Assembly: GCF_042477335.2 (NCBI RefSeq)
Contig: NC_091255.1
Span: 44,246,501-44,310,500, forward strand
Direction: 5' to 3'
DNA from: Ovis canadensis
Lineage: Eukaryota > Chordata > Mammalia > Artiodactyla > Bovidae
Length of the DNA stretch: 64,000 nucleotides
The translations under genes and the position numbers were made by a program. Position 1 is the first letter of the stretch, and every line of letters begins with the position of its first letter. The notes below the pieces were generated by a model. The model was not told where the DNA came from and did no database searches. It was given only the letters and a program-made list of their open reading frames with translations. Of this stretch, positions 43,929-55,690 are shown in pieces.

Positions 43929-44692
43929 AAAAAGAGAAAAATGTACAAGTTAAAATGGTTGGGCCCAAGGGGGATTTTTTTTTTTAATAACCTCCTTGAG
44001 TTTTTTCTTTTTTTTTAAAAAGCTTATAGTAAGGATACATTCAAGCTTGGTTACAAAAATAAAACATGCATCATTTTTCATTGCCAACCAAGCACAAAGT
44101 TATTTTATACTGACTGTATATTTTAAAGTATACTCTCAGATATGGCCTCTTACAGTATTTAAGATATAGCAAGGACATGGCTGATTTTTTTTATTATAAA
44201 AAATTGGCACTAATAAGTGGGTTTATTGGTCTTTTCTAATTGTATAATTTAATTTAGTACAAAGTTTGTAAAATATCAGAGGATATATATATTGTTTCTA
44301 CGACATGGTATTGCATTTATATCTTTTTACTACAGTGATCTGTGACAGCAGCTTCATGTTGTATTTTTTTTACTGAAATTGTAAAATATCCATCTCAAAG
44401 ACATCACCTGTTCTAAAAATTGTGTACAGGATACTCCTTTAGTGGTGGAATTAAAATGTACGAATATTTGCTTTTTCAAAAAAAAGTATTTTCTGTTAAA
44501 GGTTTAAAAATTTTTGCTATATATTATGGAAGAAAATGTAATCGTAAATATTAATTTTGTACCTATATTGTGCAATACTTGAAAAAATGGTATAAAAGTA
44601 TTTTGAGTCAGTGTCTTATATGTTAAGAGGGACTGAAATAGTTTATATTAAGTTTGTATTAAAATTCTTTAAAATTAAAAACATTTATTGTG
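43929..44692 (+). promoter_or_regulatory. TOB1: TOB1 3' UTR with post-transcriptional control signals
   Basis: This AU-rich segment follows the TAA stop. It contains a perfect 8-mer match to the miR-25/32/92/363/367 seed family (GTGCAATA, 44570-44577), ATTTA-containing AU-rich stretches such as that near 44156, and an internal AATAAA at 44058-44063. An internal poly(A) site there would give a very short 3' UTR of about 150 nt. The distal ATTAAA near 44675 is the more likely main end. The motifs are visible; their use in this species is inferred. Confidence 0.7.
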
Positions 44693-44695
44693 GTC
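44674..44695 (+). terminator. TOB1: Likely TOB1 polyadenylation signal and cleavage zone
   Basis: An ATTAAA hexamer at 44674-44679 is followed within 10-15 bp by a GT/T-rich element (from 44687). That is the expected arrangement for cleavage near 44690-44695. The single-base variant of AATAAA is common in mammalian genes. Confidence 0.65.
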
Positions 44696-45515
44696 TTTGT
44701 TTTTAAGTCTTTGCCAAAGATCTAATTCTGGAATTATGTTGTAAATGCTGATACAGCAGAAAGATCTGACTCATTGAATCACAAAGTTATAATGGAAAGC
44801 AGTTGCCCTACTAGGGCACAGATAGTAGCTTACCATATAAATAAAAAGTTGTGCTTAACCTGAGCAACACTTGGGACAGCTTTGTTTTTAGCAACTAACT
44901 GTTCAGCCCACATGTCTCCCTGCAACAAGGGTGGTATGCTTAAGGCAAGTTAACCTTACTAAAATTGTGTCACACTAACGTCTAAGATGGAGTCAGGTGA
45001 TAAAATGAAATTCTCTAATGTAAACTGAGAGAATTTATTTGAAATGTATATGGAGAAAGAAATCATTGGCTCAATTTTCTTTTTCTGCATGGGAGATGAA
45101 TAGCTCAGAAAACTTGCTTGACAAAGCAGCTCACCTGACTACTTAAAGATGATTTAGTTCTGTTTTTACTGATCCTTACACTTAGAGACTAGTCATTGTA
45201 ACTGGAGAATTTATGATTAACATCTATTAAAAATTGGACAGGTTGTCAGTATTTCTGTGCATTTTCCTATCAAAGTTTACACACAGGTTTTGGGTTGGTT
45301 TTTTCCTGGTTTGGTACTTCAAAGATTAGTCATAATGTGTCAAATTGTAGTGGCTCCTTAAGGAGGGAGGTTTTGTTTTTTTTTTAGCCCATGAGTTGCA
45401 AGGGTGAGACACATTGTTAAAGTAAAATAATGAGTCATTTCACTATTTGAATGTCCATTGATACAGTGTTGACATTAGAAAATTGTCTTGAATTGGAATA
45501 ACTTTCTCTGCTTTT
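44696..45515. other. Single-copy DNA downstream of TOB1
   Basis: No repeat or gene is recognised. Confidence 0.4.
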
Positions 45516-45702
45516 TCAGTGAGAAACCAGACTGAGCGACTTCACTTTCACTTTTCTCTTTCATGCATTGGAGAAGGAAATGGCAACCCACTCCAGTATT
45601 CTTGCCTGGAGAATCCCAGGGACGGTGGAGCCTGGTGGGCTGCCGTCTGTGGGGTCGCACAGAGTCAGACACGACTGAAGCGACTTAGCAGCAGCAGCAC
45701 TG
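45516..45702 (+). mobile_element. Bov-A2 type SINE, sense, with (AGC)n tail
   Basis: The body is followed by 'gaagcgacttagcagcagca', the same tail type that has expanded at 22560. Confidence 0.88.
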
Positions 45703-46186
45703 CCCAGGTTACTTGTGAAATAAATTTGGTCTCAAATGAGTTTTTTTTAGACACCAGTCTACAGAAGCCTTTTGTCTGTTACCCTTGTAATTCAGAGGAA
45801 TAAAAAGTTTTAAGGAAACAAGCCCTGAAAACAACAGAGCTAAGCTGTTCTGTCAGCTCTATGGTGAGGCCTTTGTCCATTAGTGGACAGAATGAGGTTA
45901 TGAAGAAGTATTGAGATGGTGACTGGAAATGGGAGAGATTTTTCTTTGTATGCTATCAACGATGTGCTTTTGTGAGTTTGAAAAGCTGTAAAAGAACGAT
46001 CAGAGTAACAATTTTAAATACTAGTTTCTGCTAGAAGCTTTTGGGTAAAGTTATAGGCTTAACTTGGAAGAAAACTGGTCTTTTTATAAATGAAGAAAGG
46101 CTCAAGTTAACTTTTTCTAAAAGCTACTGGCCAGTAGACACAAAATAGAGTTTGTAACAATCAAGAACACTAATACACAAATTCAG

Positions 46187-46348
46187 GGCTCCTTCCCTGG
46201 TAGTTCAGATGGTAAGGAATCTGCTTGCAATGCAGGAGACCAGGGTTTGATCCCTGGGCAACCCACTCCAGTATTCCTGCCTGAAGAATTCCATGGACAG
46301 AGGAGCCTGGTGGGCTATAGTTCATGGGGTCACAAAGTCAGATGCAAC
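46187..46348 (+). mobile_element. Bov-tA SINE, sense, internally shortened
   Basis: Head and body are present, but about 35-40 bp between the box B region and 'gcaacccactccagtattcc' is missing. Confidence 0.85.
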
Positions 46349-46566
46349 TAACACACACAATACTTATGTATTCATATTGTAAATAATTGAACTTAATGTA
46401 TGACTCTTTCAGATCTTAGGTATGCGTGTACTGACAATCTGAGGGAAATTTCAGATTGGTGCATACATTGGCTTGGTGCTGAAAATGTTAACTCAATTTT
46501 ATCATGATTGGGTTCAAGAAAATTAGTTGGTTTGAAATTGATTTGAGCTTGGTATCCTTGAAGTCT

Positions 46567-46586
46567 TTTTTTTTTTTTTTTTTTTA
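46567..46586 (+). repeat. Poly(T) tract
   Basis: About 19 T in a row. Confidence 0.9.
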
Positions 46587-46792
46587 AGAATGAACAAAGG
46601 CTCTCTGTTTTCATGCCCTTTTTGTCCATGAGGAATGGAAATTTTTAAAGGTGCTTTTGTTTAGCACAACTTAGAAAACCTTAGAAAAGTTTACATCTTA
46701 GTCTTTTTTCCCCCACTGCCATCACACTTTTTGACCTTATTGTGTGGAGACTTTTAGCTGACAGTTAACTATATTATATTAATAGATTTTTC

Positions 46793-46817
46793 CTTTTTTT
46801 TTGGGGGGGGGGGGGAG
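46793..46817 (+). repeat. Poly(T)-poly(G) junction
   Basis: A T run passes directly into about 12 G. Confidence 0.9.
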
Positions 46818-47079
46818 GGTGGCTCTTCAATAAGTATACTGTGGCAGCCTCTGAATAGCCCTATCTTGGTGTCTAAAATGCTGCTTTACAAAGTACATAG
46901 ATCACTGATGAGTGAAGATGATGATTCCAAAAAGTAGTTCTCTGATTTTAGAATATTCCTTTATTGTCCATTTTCTAAAATCAGGTGTATTGTTAAATCT
47001 CCTTTGGATAACTTTAACCTATCTTAGATGGCAAAATGAAGACTTCAGTCAAAATGCCTCCTTAAGGATAATAATCTTG
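46818..47079. other. Single-copy DNA, no recognised feature
   Basis: Nothing recognisable. Confidence 0.4.
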
Positions 47080-47366
47080 GACTTGGCCTGGTGGTATAGT
47101 AGATAAGAATCTGCTTGCTAATGCAGGGAACACAGGTTCGATCCCTGGTTGGGGAAGATGCCGCATGTCAAGGAGCAACTAAGCCTGTACGCCACAGCTA
47201 CTGAAGCCCATGAGCCTAGACCCCGTGCTTTGCAGCAAGAATAACCACCACAATGAGGAGCCCATGAATCAAAACTGCAGAGAAGCCCTTGCTCGCTGCA
47301 GCTAGAGAAAGCCCTCGCACATCATCGAAGACTTAGCGTACGCGCGGGCACACACACACAAAGATA
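47080..47366 (+). mobile_element. CHR-2-type SINE, full length
   Basis: An intact box B (GGTTCGATCC near 47136) and the full CHR body are visible; the tail is an AC-rich run. Confidence 0.9.
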
Positions 47367-47554
47367 ATAATCTGTTTACTGTAATTAATCTTGTGAAGGT
47401 AAAACTAAAAGGTATCCTGAGTTTTAAATGTTTTTCTAATGTGTATCAGTGTTATTCGCCTATGTTACTCATATTATAATTGACTTAATCTAACAAATGC
47501 CCAGAACTTAGGTTATTTTTAAATGTCAATGTAATGCACAGAGAAAATGAAGTA

Positions 47555-47757
47555 CAGTTGAGCCTTGAACAGCATGGGGGTTAGAAGCAGCAACCACCCT
47601 CCACTCAGCTGAAAATCCATAGTTAGTCCTTCCAAGTTCTACACTGAGGATTCAACCAACTGCAGACCATGTAGTATTATATTTGCTACTGAAAAAAAAA
47701 AATCCCCATATAAGTGGACCCACACAGTTCAAGCCCATACTGTTCAAGGATAAACTG
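47555..47757. mobile_element. Tigger/TcMar-type MITE, complete
   Basis: Terminal inverted repeats of 18 bp (CAGTTGAGCCTTGAACAG at the left, matching the inverted right end at 16 of 18 positions) are flanked by TA at 47553-47554 and 47758-47759, the expected target duplication. The 203-bp length and lack of coding sequence mark a non-autonomous element. I do not assign the exact MER name. Confidence 0.85.
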
Positions 47758-47857
47758 TACCTCTTTTTGCATGTGCTTAAGCTAATGAAGTAAAACGCTG
47801 GTTGGAGACCTTCCTACACAAACAGTGTAGCATAGACATTCATGCCTGCTCAGTATG

Positions 47858-48076
47858 TGTGCCCAGTTGCTCAATCGTGTCTGACTATTTGCGACCCCAT
47901 CGACTGCCAGGCTCCTCTGTCCATGGAATGTTCCAGGCAAGAATACTGGAGTGGGTTGCCATTTCCTACTCCATCACCATTTCCTACTCCACAGGATCTT
48001 CTCGAGCCAAGGATCGAACCTGCGTCTCCTACACTGGCAGGCAGATTCTTTACCACCGAGCCGCCTGGGAAGTCCT
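47858..48076 (-). mobile_element. Bov-tA SINE, antisense, with short internal duplication
   Basis: Complete inverted element. 'catttcctactcca' is present twice in tandem (47961-47992), a small internal duplication. Confidence 0.88.
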
Positions 48077-48337
48077 GGGATAGGCACAGCACATCAAATA
48101 TATTTCATTGCCTGACTAGAATATAGAAACCTGGCAGAAAGAGGATGAAAATACTCTAGGGCAAGATCAGATAAGGAAAAAGTCTGAAAAGGACGTAAAA
48201 TTACCATTGCTTAATAAAACCCATTCTATTGTTCAGTATGCCAGTCAGCTGATGCTTAATCAGTTTGACCCGGGAGTTCACTTTAGATCAGAGTTCTTCA
48301 GTTTTGTTATATTAAGAAAATATCTTCTTTTTTTCCT

Positions 48338-48892
48338 TGTTGTTGTTCAGTCACTAACTCATGTCTGACCATCCTTGCAACCCCATGAACTGCAGCACAC
48401 CAGGCTTCTCTGTCCTTCACTGTCTCCCCAAGTTTGCTCAAATTCATGTCCTTTGAGTCAGTTATGCCATCCCACCATCTCGTCCTCTGTCACCCCCTTC
48501 TCCTCTTAACCTCAGTCTTTCCCAGCACCAGGATCTTTTCCATTAAATCAGCTCTTCACATCAGGTGGCCAAAGTATTGGAGCTTCAGCTTCATCATCAG
48601 TCCTTCCAAAGAATATTCAGGTTGATTTCCTTTAGGATGGACTGGTTTGATCTCCTTGCAGTCTAAGGGACTCTCAAGCATCTTCTCCAGCACCACAGTT
48701 CAAAAGCATCAATTCTTGGACATGCAGCCTACTTTGTGGTCCAACTCTCACATTCTTACATGACTACTAGAAAAACCATAGCTTTGACTATATGGACCTT
48801 TGCCGGCAAGGTGATGTCTCTGCTTTTTAATATGCTGTCTAGGTTTGTCATCATTTTTCTTCCAAGGAGCAAGCGTCTTTTAATTTTTTTCT
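48338..48892 (-). pseudogene. BovB (RTE) LINE 3' end, antisense, decayed
   Basis: The minus strand holds the C-terminal BovB region, with scattered substitutions breaking the frame. The adjoining CHR SINE at 48893 cuts it off in the region matching 'cttccaaggagcaagcgtct'. Confidence 0.88.
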
Positions 48893-49030
48893 TAATTATT
48901 TTTATTTATGTATTTATTTTTTAGCCATACCACATGGCTTGTGGGATCTCAGTTCCTCAACCAAGTACTGAACTGGAACCCAGGACACTGCTTCAGAATC
49001 TTAACCGCTAGACCACCAGGGAACTCCCAT
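48893..49030 (-). mobile_element. CHR-type SINE, antisense
   Basis: It ends in 'ctagaccaccagggaactcc' and directly abuts the BovB fragment. Confidence 0.85.
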
Positions 49031-49194
49031 AGGAAGATATCTTCATGCTTCAGCGACCTAGGACCAGGAATTCCCTGGCAGACCTAGAGAATAAAGGACC
49101 CAGAACCAATGTGCATACAGAAAATTAATACAACACATACTTTTTTAATGTTTTACAGGTAATGGACACATATATCACTTTCTGCTGCGCATGG

Positions 49195-49535
49195 TTCTAG
49201 CCCAGTTTGCAGATGGGGGCTATGCCATGTGCTCAGTTGTGTCTGACTCTTTGTGATGCTGTGGACTGCAGCCCGCCAGGCTCCTCTGTGCATGGGATTC
49301 TCCAGGCGAAAATACTGGAGTGGGTTGCCATGCCCTCCTACAGGGGATCTTCCCGACCCAGGGCTCAAACCTGTGTCTCCTGCAGTGCAGGTGGGTTCTT
49401 TACCCACTGAGTCATCCAGGAAGACCGAAGGAGGGCTGAGGCACAGCTAATACTGCATGGCCAGTAAGTGGCAGACTTCGGATTCAGACTCAGGTAGTCT
49501 GTTCCAGAGCTCTTGCTCTTTAAGCTCTATGCTTT
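49195..49535 (-). repeat. MIR SINE, antisense, split by Bov-tA
   Basis: MIR text 'cccagtttgcagatgggggc' at 49201-49220 continues after the SINE with 'ctgaggcacagctaatactg' from 49436. Confidence 0.7.
49225..49424 (-). mobile_element. Bov-tA SINE, antisense
   Basis: Complete inverted body and head (ttctttacccactgagtcat). Confidence 0.88.
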
Positions 49536-50208
49536 CTTCCCTCTCACTGGTTGCTATTCTGATTTGAAGTTACAGGAATAAGACCTCTTTTGATATATTA
49601 GCCACGTCACTTGTAGAATCTCTCTACAAGAATGTCAATGAGAAGAGGCTAGTGGAAGGCTCTTAGCCGTACTCTAAAGTCATGATTATGTCTTGAAAGA
49701 TACACTTAGGAAATCCAGCAGCCATAAACTATAATCCCAGGCTATCTGGCAATGTTTTTAGAAATCACTGTTATATCAGTTCTATAATTTTGATTTTCTT
49801 AATTTAGTTGTGTTTACTTCTCTTATTTTGGAACCACTGGGTGATGATTCCTTCAAATTGAGTAAGGGCTGTATCACTTCTAAGTAAAATTGTGAACATT
49901 GGCCTCCTGTAGCTATTTTCACACACATTCCTTGCCTGTGCTGTTGATAAACAACATAAGGAAAGACCAAGTAAGCTATCAAAATAGTCTTCAACAGTAT
50001 GTTTCTAGCACCCATGATTTAAGTTACTTTGAAAAACTATCTTAAGGCATACCTTTGTAGTATACGTGACTTCTATATGTATAGATGTTGTGATAACTAG
50101 TCTTTTTGCTTTATTTTTAAACAGTAAGGGAACCAGATAACCTTGTTTTGAACTGATTCTGAAAGATTTTCTTTAAAAAGATCAATATATTTTGCTTTAA
50201 AATAAGAA
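49536..50208. other. Single-copy DNA, no recognised feature
   Basis: No repeat is recognised, and a small minus-strand frame at 49782-50015 has no family resemblance. Confidence 0.4.
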
Positions 50209-50485
50209 AGGGGGCTTTCCCAGTGGCTCAGTGGTAAAGAATCCACCTGCCAGTGCAGGAGACACGGGTTTGATCCCTACTCCAGGAAGATCCCACATGC
50301 CGTGGAGCAACTAAGCCCACGTGCCACGACTACTGAGCCTGTGCCCTACAGCCTGGAAGCCACAACTGCTGAAGCCTGAACCCATGCTGTGCAGCAAGAG
50401 AAGCTGGTTCACTGCAGCTAGAAAATAACCCCCAATGGCCACGACTAGAGAAAAGCCCAGCACTGCCAAAAATAGATAAATTAAA
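50209..50485 (+). mobile_element. CHR-2-type SINE, full length
   Basis: Head 'gggctttcccagtggctcag', box B region and full body. Confidence 0.9.
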
Positions 50486-50574
50486 ATCATTTAAAATAAG
50501 AAGGGGTTACATTTTAGGAGGATAAGCTATTATGAAGGAACTTAGATTCCCTTCGTTGTTTTTCTGGGCGTATG

Positions 50575-50700
50575 TGTGTGTTTTGTTTTACGCCATGCTC
50601 CGCAGCATGTGGGATCTTAGTTCCCTGACCAGGGATTGAAACCGTGCTCTGTGCACTGAGAGCACAGAGTCGTAACCACTGGGCCTCCAGGGAAGTCGCA
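50575..50700 (-). mobile_element. CHR-type SINE, antisense
   Basis: Inverted element ending in 'actgggcctccagggaagtc'. With the sense CHR 90 bp earlier it forms an inverted pair. Confidence 0.85.
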
Positions 50701-52700
50701 TATATTCCCTTTATTGTTGCTATTCATTTTGAACATGTTTAAACTGCACAATAAACAAAAGCCCACTTCAAAAATAGCTCAGAAGAGTTTCTGTAATTTC
50801 TATATGTATTAAATCTTGTTGTACTAAATGCCTAGGATTTTGACTTGGGGTTAAATTTAATTGGACCAAATATTGCTGAACCATTAGATAGGCTTATGGA
50901 GGTTTAGATTGGGCTACAAGTCTTGTCAGTAATGGTATTTGACTTGTGAATAGTGAAACCTCTACTAACCATTTCTCAGTGTTTGAGTTTTAAGATTTCT
51001 ATTTAAGAAGACTTGCTTTATACATATAATCTATAAGTGAAGCTTTGAGATCATCTTATAATTAGGCAAAGCTTAGAAAAAAGGACATTGGGAAGCAGCT
51101 CATGTCTGGAGGCAATTGGAAATTGAGTCTAGTTCCTTTCTTAAGCATATTAAGAAATTTGACTCAGATGGCTCAATTTCTTCATCTGCAAAGTAAGTAC
51201 AGTGATATCAATACACTTCCCCAGAGAATTATAAGGAAATAATCACCTATCAAAAATTGCAATGCATTCTTAGAAACCACGAGGTCCAGAATTTTATTCA
51301 TATTTGTTGTGTTGCCCCTTGAAAGCAAGAATGTAAATTAAAACTATAACTCTCTTTATTCAACATTTTGTTGTCCAGTCTATTATGTGCATCAACAGAG
51401 AATTGAATGAAAATTCTACAGTAATATCCCAAAAGCTATTTTATCCATGTTTCCATAATAAATACCACCACTGAGTTTGTATTTCTAGTTTTGAGTCGCT
51501 GATAGGGAAACCCGTGTCTCAGCATTCTTTTTCATACAATCAGCAAGTTGATTTAAACCTAGTATACAAGTTGGCATTCTTTTGGGAGCAGTCAAAAATG
51601 TTTGCTGAAGTGTCCACACTGTTGTGAAAAGTATTGAAATGGTTGTTCCTAAAGAGTACCGCTCAGGAACAGGAAGAGTTAAAATGTAGCTTTGAGGGTA
51701 GATGGGTCATGTGGATAATGTCTCTAGCTTTATTTTAATGCAGGTAGAAAAGAAGAGGAGGTTTGCTTTACAGAAGGGAAAAACATTGAGGACTTGGAAG
51801 GAAAAACACATTCCTCATCTGGCATTATGAGTACTTTACTTCACTGATAAAATATGACCAGTGTGCAGAACAGAGAACAGGTGTAAAATATTTTTAGACA
51901 AATCTTGGCATATGCTGTAGGTCGCACCCCTTCTGCCTATACACTCAAGTGTTTCAAAAATAATGTGGAAAAGCCACATTCACAAAATAAGATATTGCTT
52001 TTATGGGGTTTTTTGTACAAAATGTTAAAGTCAAACATAAGCTTCTATCCCAGCCATCAGGTTGCAGCTATTTTTAAACACTAGCTCTCCACATGCCCTT
52101 TGACAGCTTTTGAGTCTCCTTTTCCTTCCTTAGTGCTGTTGAGAGAGCTGGGAGAATATGGTTCCATAGCCTCTTTTGGAGCATGAAAGCTAGGTTGTGA
52201 TATTTCCCCAAACCAGATACTAATTCAAAACAATTTTGAATGTCCTTTGACCTAGAAAGGTAAGACAAGTATGGACATGGCATTGTCTAGCTGGGTTTCT
52301 AGCAGGTGAGTATGAGTTGATGACTTCTGGATACTGATAGACAGGAATACTGATGCTCCTTCTATCAGTATGGTTTAAGAAATGGAATCACAGGCCCCTG
52401 CAACTGTCTATTTTAGTCCAGAGTTCAGATGTTCTGTGACATGAATTCAGTAGTTCTAGGGACAATTCCTTTTTCTGTTTTGAACTAAATGCAAGTACTC
52501 CTTTCAGATGGCTTTTCCTGGCCACCTCTCCAACCAAACATGGATTCATTTCTAGTAAGGATGAAGGCTGGATTTTTATTTGTTTTGTAATGAGTATGTC
52601 TGCTCTTTCTTCACTGATTCTTCAGATCTGCCTACTGATCTCAGAGCTCTTTTTTACAAAAAAGAACAAGAACCTTCCTTGTTTTGTACACTACCTGCCA
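50701..52700. other. Single-copy DNA, no recognised feature
   Basis: Two kilobases without an obvious repeat or gene, unusual in this window and so possibly partly constrained. Confidence 0.4.
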
Positions 52701-52797
52701 TTCTTTTTTTTTTTTTTTTTTTTTGCACCTTGCATGAACCCACACCCCCACCAGTGGAAGTGTGGAGTCTTTACCACAGGGCTGCAGGGAAGCCCCA
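52701..52797 (-). mobile_element. CHR-type SINE fragment, antisense
   Basis: A 23-T run followed by a shortened inverted CHR (ttaccacagggctgcaggga). Confidence 0.7.
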
Positions 52798-53011
52798 GTT
52801 CATTTTAAAGTTCTATAGAGTTCTGTGACTGACTTTCGGCTAATTCCTTTCTATTTCCAGGAAACATGATGGGGATCCCTAAACCACTTCAATCCAATGC
52901 TTAAGACAGCTGCAATCCCTGGACAGCCTTTCTAGAAACTAAGGTGTCACCAGAGGCCATTTAACTAAAGACTGAGAAAATCCAGTTTCCATAAGGATAT
53001 AAAGGGTTTTG

Positions 53012-53062
53012 AACCCGGGGCTCCTGCATTGCAGGCAGATTCTTTACTGTCTGAACTACATA
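53012..53062 (-). mobile_element. tRNA-like SINE head fragment, antisense
   Basis: The piece 'gaacccggggctcctgcatt' is the inverted head of a Bov-tA/CHR SINE. Confidence 0.7.
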
Positions 53063-53702
53063 AAGAGTTTTACCTGGAGAAATTTCATGGTTTTGAATCT
53101 TACAATAGATTGGAAAATATATTGGAAGAAAGGGAGAACCTTTTTTTTTTTTTTTGGAACTTAGGAAGAAATATTTTTTGGAAAGAGATTCTTATTTAGT
53201 TCAAAGAACTTTTGGGGTTCTGTATAAAGGAGTAGAGAAATAAGACCTCATCTCCCCAGGAGCTTCTGCCAGAGGAGAAGAGTCCAACAGCAGATAGAAA
53301 AGGGTTAACAGATGTCCCTTCTATCTGCCCTTGCTTCAGGTGTGGGAAAGGTGAAAGAACAGTAAAATAGCCTGTGTGTGCACAGCTGTGGCACTCCTCC
53401 TGAAGACCGTTTCCCTAGGTGGATATTTTGCAGAAGTTTGGAGACCCAGGACCAGTCCCCTAGTCCAGGTACACCACACTCTCCTGACGATTACAAGTTT
53501 TCTTCCAGACTTTAACAATCAGTAGGTAGCTGCACCAGTACTTTGCATGCTACCTGTTTGAATGATTTTGATATTATCAAAAGTCTTGTGGAACTGAAGT
53601 GATAACCAACCTCAGAAAGTCAATAATAATCATCAACATTTTATAGTATTTACTGTGTGCAGACTATTGTTCTAAGCAGTTGTACATTTTAGCTCACTAA
53701 AT
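53063..53702. other. Single-copy DNA with a poly(T) tract at 53141-53155
   Basis: No gene is supported. Confidence 0.4.
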
Positions 53703-53826
53703 TTCATAAGCCCTACTCCAGTACTCTTGCCTGGAGAATCCCATGGATGGAGGAGCCTGGTAGGCTGCAGTCCATGGGGTCGCACAGAGTCGGACACGAC
53801 TGAAGCGACTTAGCAGCAGCAGCAGC
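53703..53826 (+). mobile_element. Bov-A2 type SINE fragment, sense, with (AGC)n tail
   Basis: Second half of the element, ending in 'gcgacttagcagcagcagca'. Confidence 0.87.
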
Positions 53827-55464
53827 AAGGGCTTATACTCTAGCAAATAATAACACACACACCAAATAACCATATACAGGAGAGTGTGGAGGTATGAAAA
53901 AAAATGGAGAGAGGTGACATCCATCTGAGGGGTTCTAGCCTGGGGAGGAGTAATCAAGTTATGAAGAATGGGTCACCTGGGGAAGCATGGGTTCTCTCAA
54001 ACTCCCAGCCCCAGTGGAGGAAAAATTTGGTCCTGGTTCTTTTGCTTTATCTGATGTGTCCATAGCAGGAGAATTTGTGCTAACTCTTAGGGAAAAGAGC
54101 CGAGGCATCTGAACTAGAAGGCTTGCTACCAGCCCCACGCTCCTAGGAAAAGCTGCTTTTAACTTTGGGTATTGTCTTTTTTTTCCCATTGTTCCAAGCT
54201 TTGAACAGAAGTACTGTGAAAGAGAGGTGGTTTGGAATTTATTTATTTGTGAGGACCCAGGGGTGAGATGGGGAGGTGACGGAAGAAGTCCAGGGTAGAA
54301 TTGGTGGTAGTGAGGAAAAGAAAGCGCAGGAAGGGAAACTACCCTAGTTTCAGCTTTAAATGCGTGTCCTAAAAACCACGTCAGGCTAGAAGCTCCCTCT
54401 AGGGGTCACCTCATTTGTTTTCCCACCTTTAGAGACAAAAATTTCTTGTTTTTTTGTAATTATCAGGGTTCAGAGCAGGTAGCGTCCTTCCAGAAGCTAG
54501 AGTGGGTAGAACGTGTGTGCTCACTGCACAAATCCAGACACCCCCCAGCTCACTCCCGCTCGCTGTTCCCATCACCACATTGTACTCCTGGCCAAGGTAG
54601 CTTGTGTTTTCAGAGCTCAGCTGTTTCACTTTCCAGCTTGGCTTTTTGCTTGCTTATAATATCTTCCAGTTTGAGCATAAGTCATAGAAAGAGGCTTTGG
54701 TGAGGAAGCTTTATAATATCTAAGCATGAGATTAATAGCTGCAAATAACTTTTCCCCTGGGTCACTTTCCCTGAGCAATGCCTTTGCCGAGTCTCCCCTA
54801 AGTTCCCTTTATGGCTAAGCACTCTCTCATCCTCTGAAAATACCATACACGCTGGCCAAACCCCTTCACGTGCCGTGGGACTGTCCAGAGAACGTCACTG
54901 CTCTGTACGAAGTTTGGCTCTTCTTTGGAATAGAAACCATCAGTCTCACCCCAACATCACCAGTAAGAAGATAGAGGTCTAGGCCCCACAGGTTTCCCTC
55001 CAGACTCCTTGGGTAACTGTTAAGAGCTAAGTAATATTCTATAGGAGTGTAGGGACTTCATTAAGCCTCCAAATAAAATTACTCCTAGTAACCCTGTCAC
55101 TAGGGCTAGACAACCTTAGGGTCCAGACTTCCAACTGAATCCCAAACTCGCCTTGGAATAGCTGTGCCCCGTGAATCTTTTTCAGCCTCGGATCTCCTGT
55201 CTGAGAAAGCCTGCTTGTTGCAGTTGCTGTGAGGGCCGCTAAGGGATACGGAGCATTGGCTGTGATCCTCCTCCCCGCAGGGAATGGCCTGAACGCTCTC
55301 GACTCTTCTGTGAGAGGGGCTCACATCCTCTCCTCTTTTCAATGGGACTTTTCACGAGACTTCTACACAGTGAAACTTCCTGGTGGATTAGCAGGGAGAT
55401 GGGAGGAAGTGAAAGAGAAAACAAATGTACCCCACTGTTCTTGACTCTGTGGTGAAATATATTA
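53827..55464. other. Single-copy DNA, no recognised feature
   Basis: Open frames at 53959-55469 on both strands overlap and show no family resemblance. Confidence 0.4.
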
Positions 55465-55690
55465 TACATGTGGTTAAATGCATGGGCTTTGGAGTCACGG
55501 AAACTGACCTAAGCTTGGTTTCGTGCTTGGCCAGGGGCCTTCAGCAAATTACTCAATCTCTCTGAGCCTCAGTTTCGTCATCTCTGAGATGGATGGCATA
55601 CATACCACAGGGCTGTAAATATTTAATGAGATAGTGTGTGTTGAGCACATACTAGGTACTGCAGGCTACTATTAATGGAAACTACTAACC
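55465..55690 (+). repeat. MIR SINE, nearly full length
   Basis: Clear MIR order: 'atgggctttggagtcacgga', 'agcaaattactcaatctctc', 'gcctcagtttcgtcatctct', 'ttgagcacatactaggtact'. Confidence 0.85.

Larger units (their letters stand above)
42759..44692 (+). other. TOB1: TOB1 exon 2 (5' UTR end, whole CDS, 3' UTR)
   Basis: The exon opens after the acceptor AG at 42757-42758, carries 141 bp of 5' UTR without an ATG, then the full coding frame and about 760 bp of AU-rich 3' UTR. The 3' end is inferred from an ATTAAA hexamer at 44674-44679 followed by a GT-rich stretch from about 44687. No repeat interrupts the exon. Confidence 0.8.

Noticed and set aside
47130-47160. tRNA gene suggested by box B-like GGTTCGATCC
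   Set aside because: It belongs to the tRNA-derived head of a CHR SINE; no complete cloverleaf is evident.
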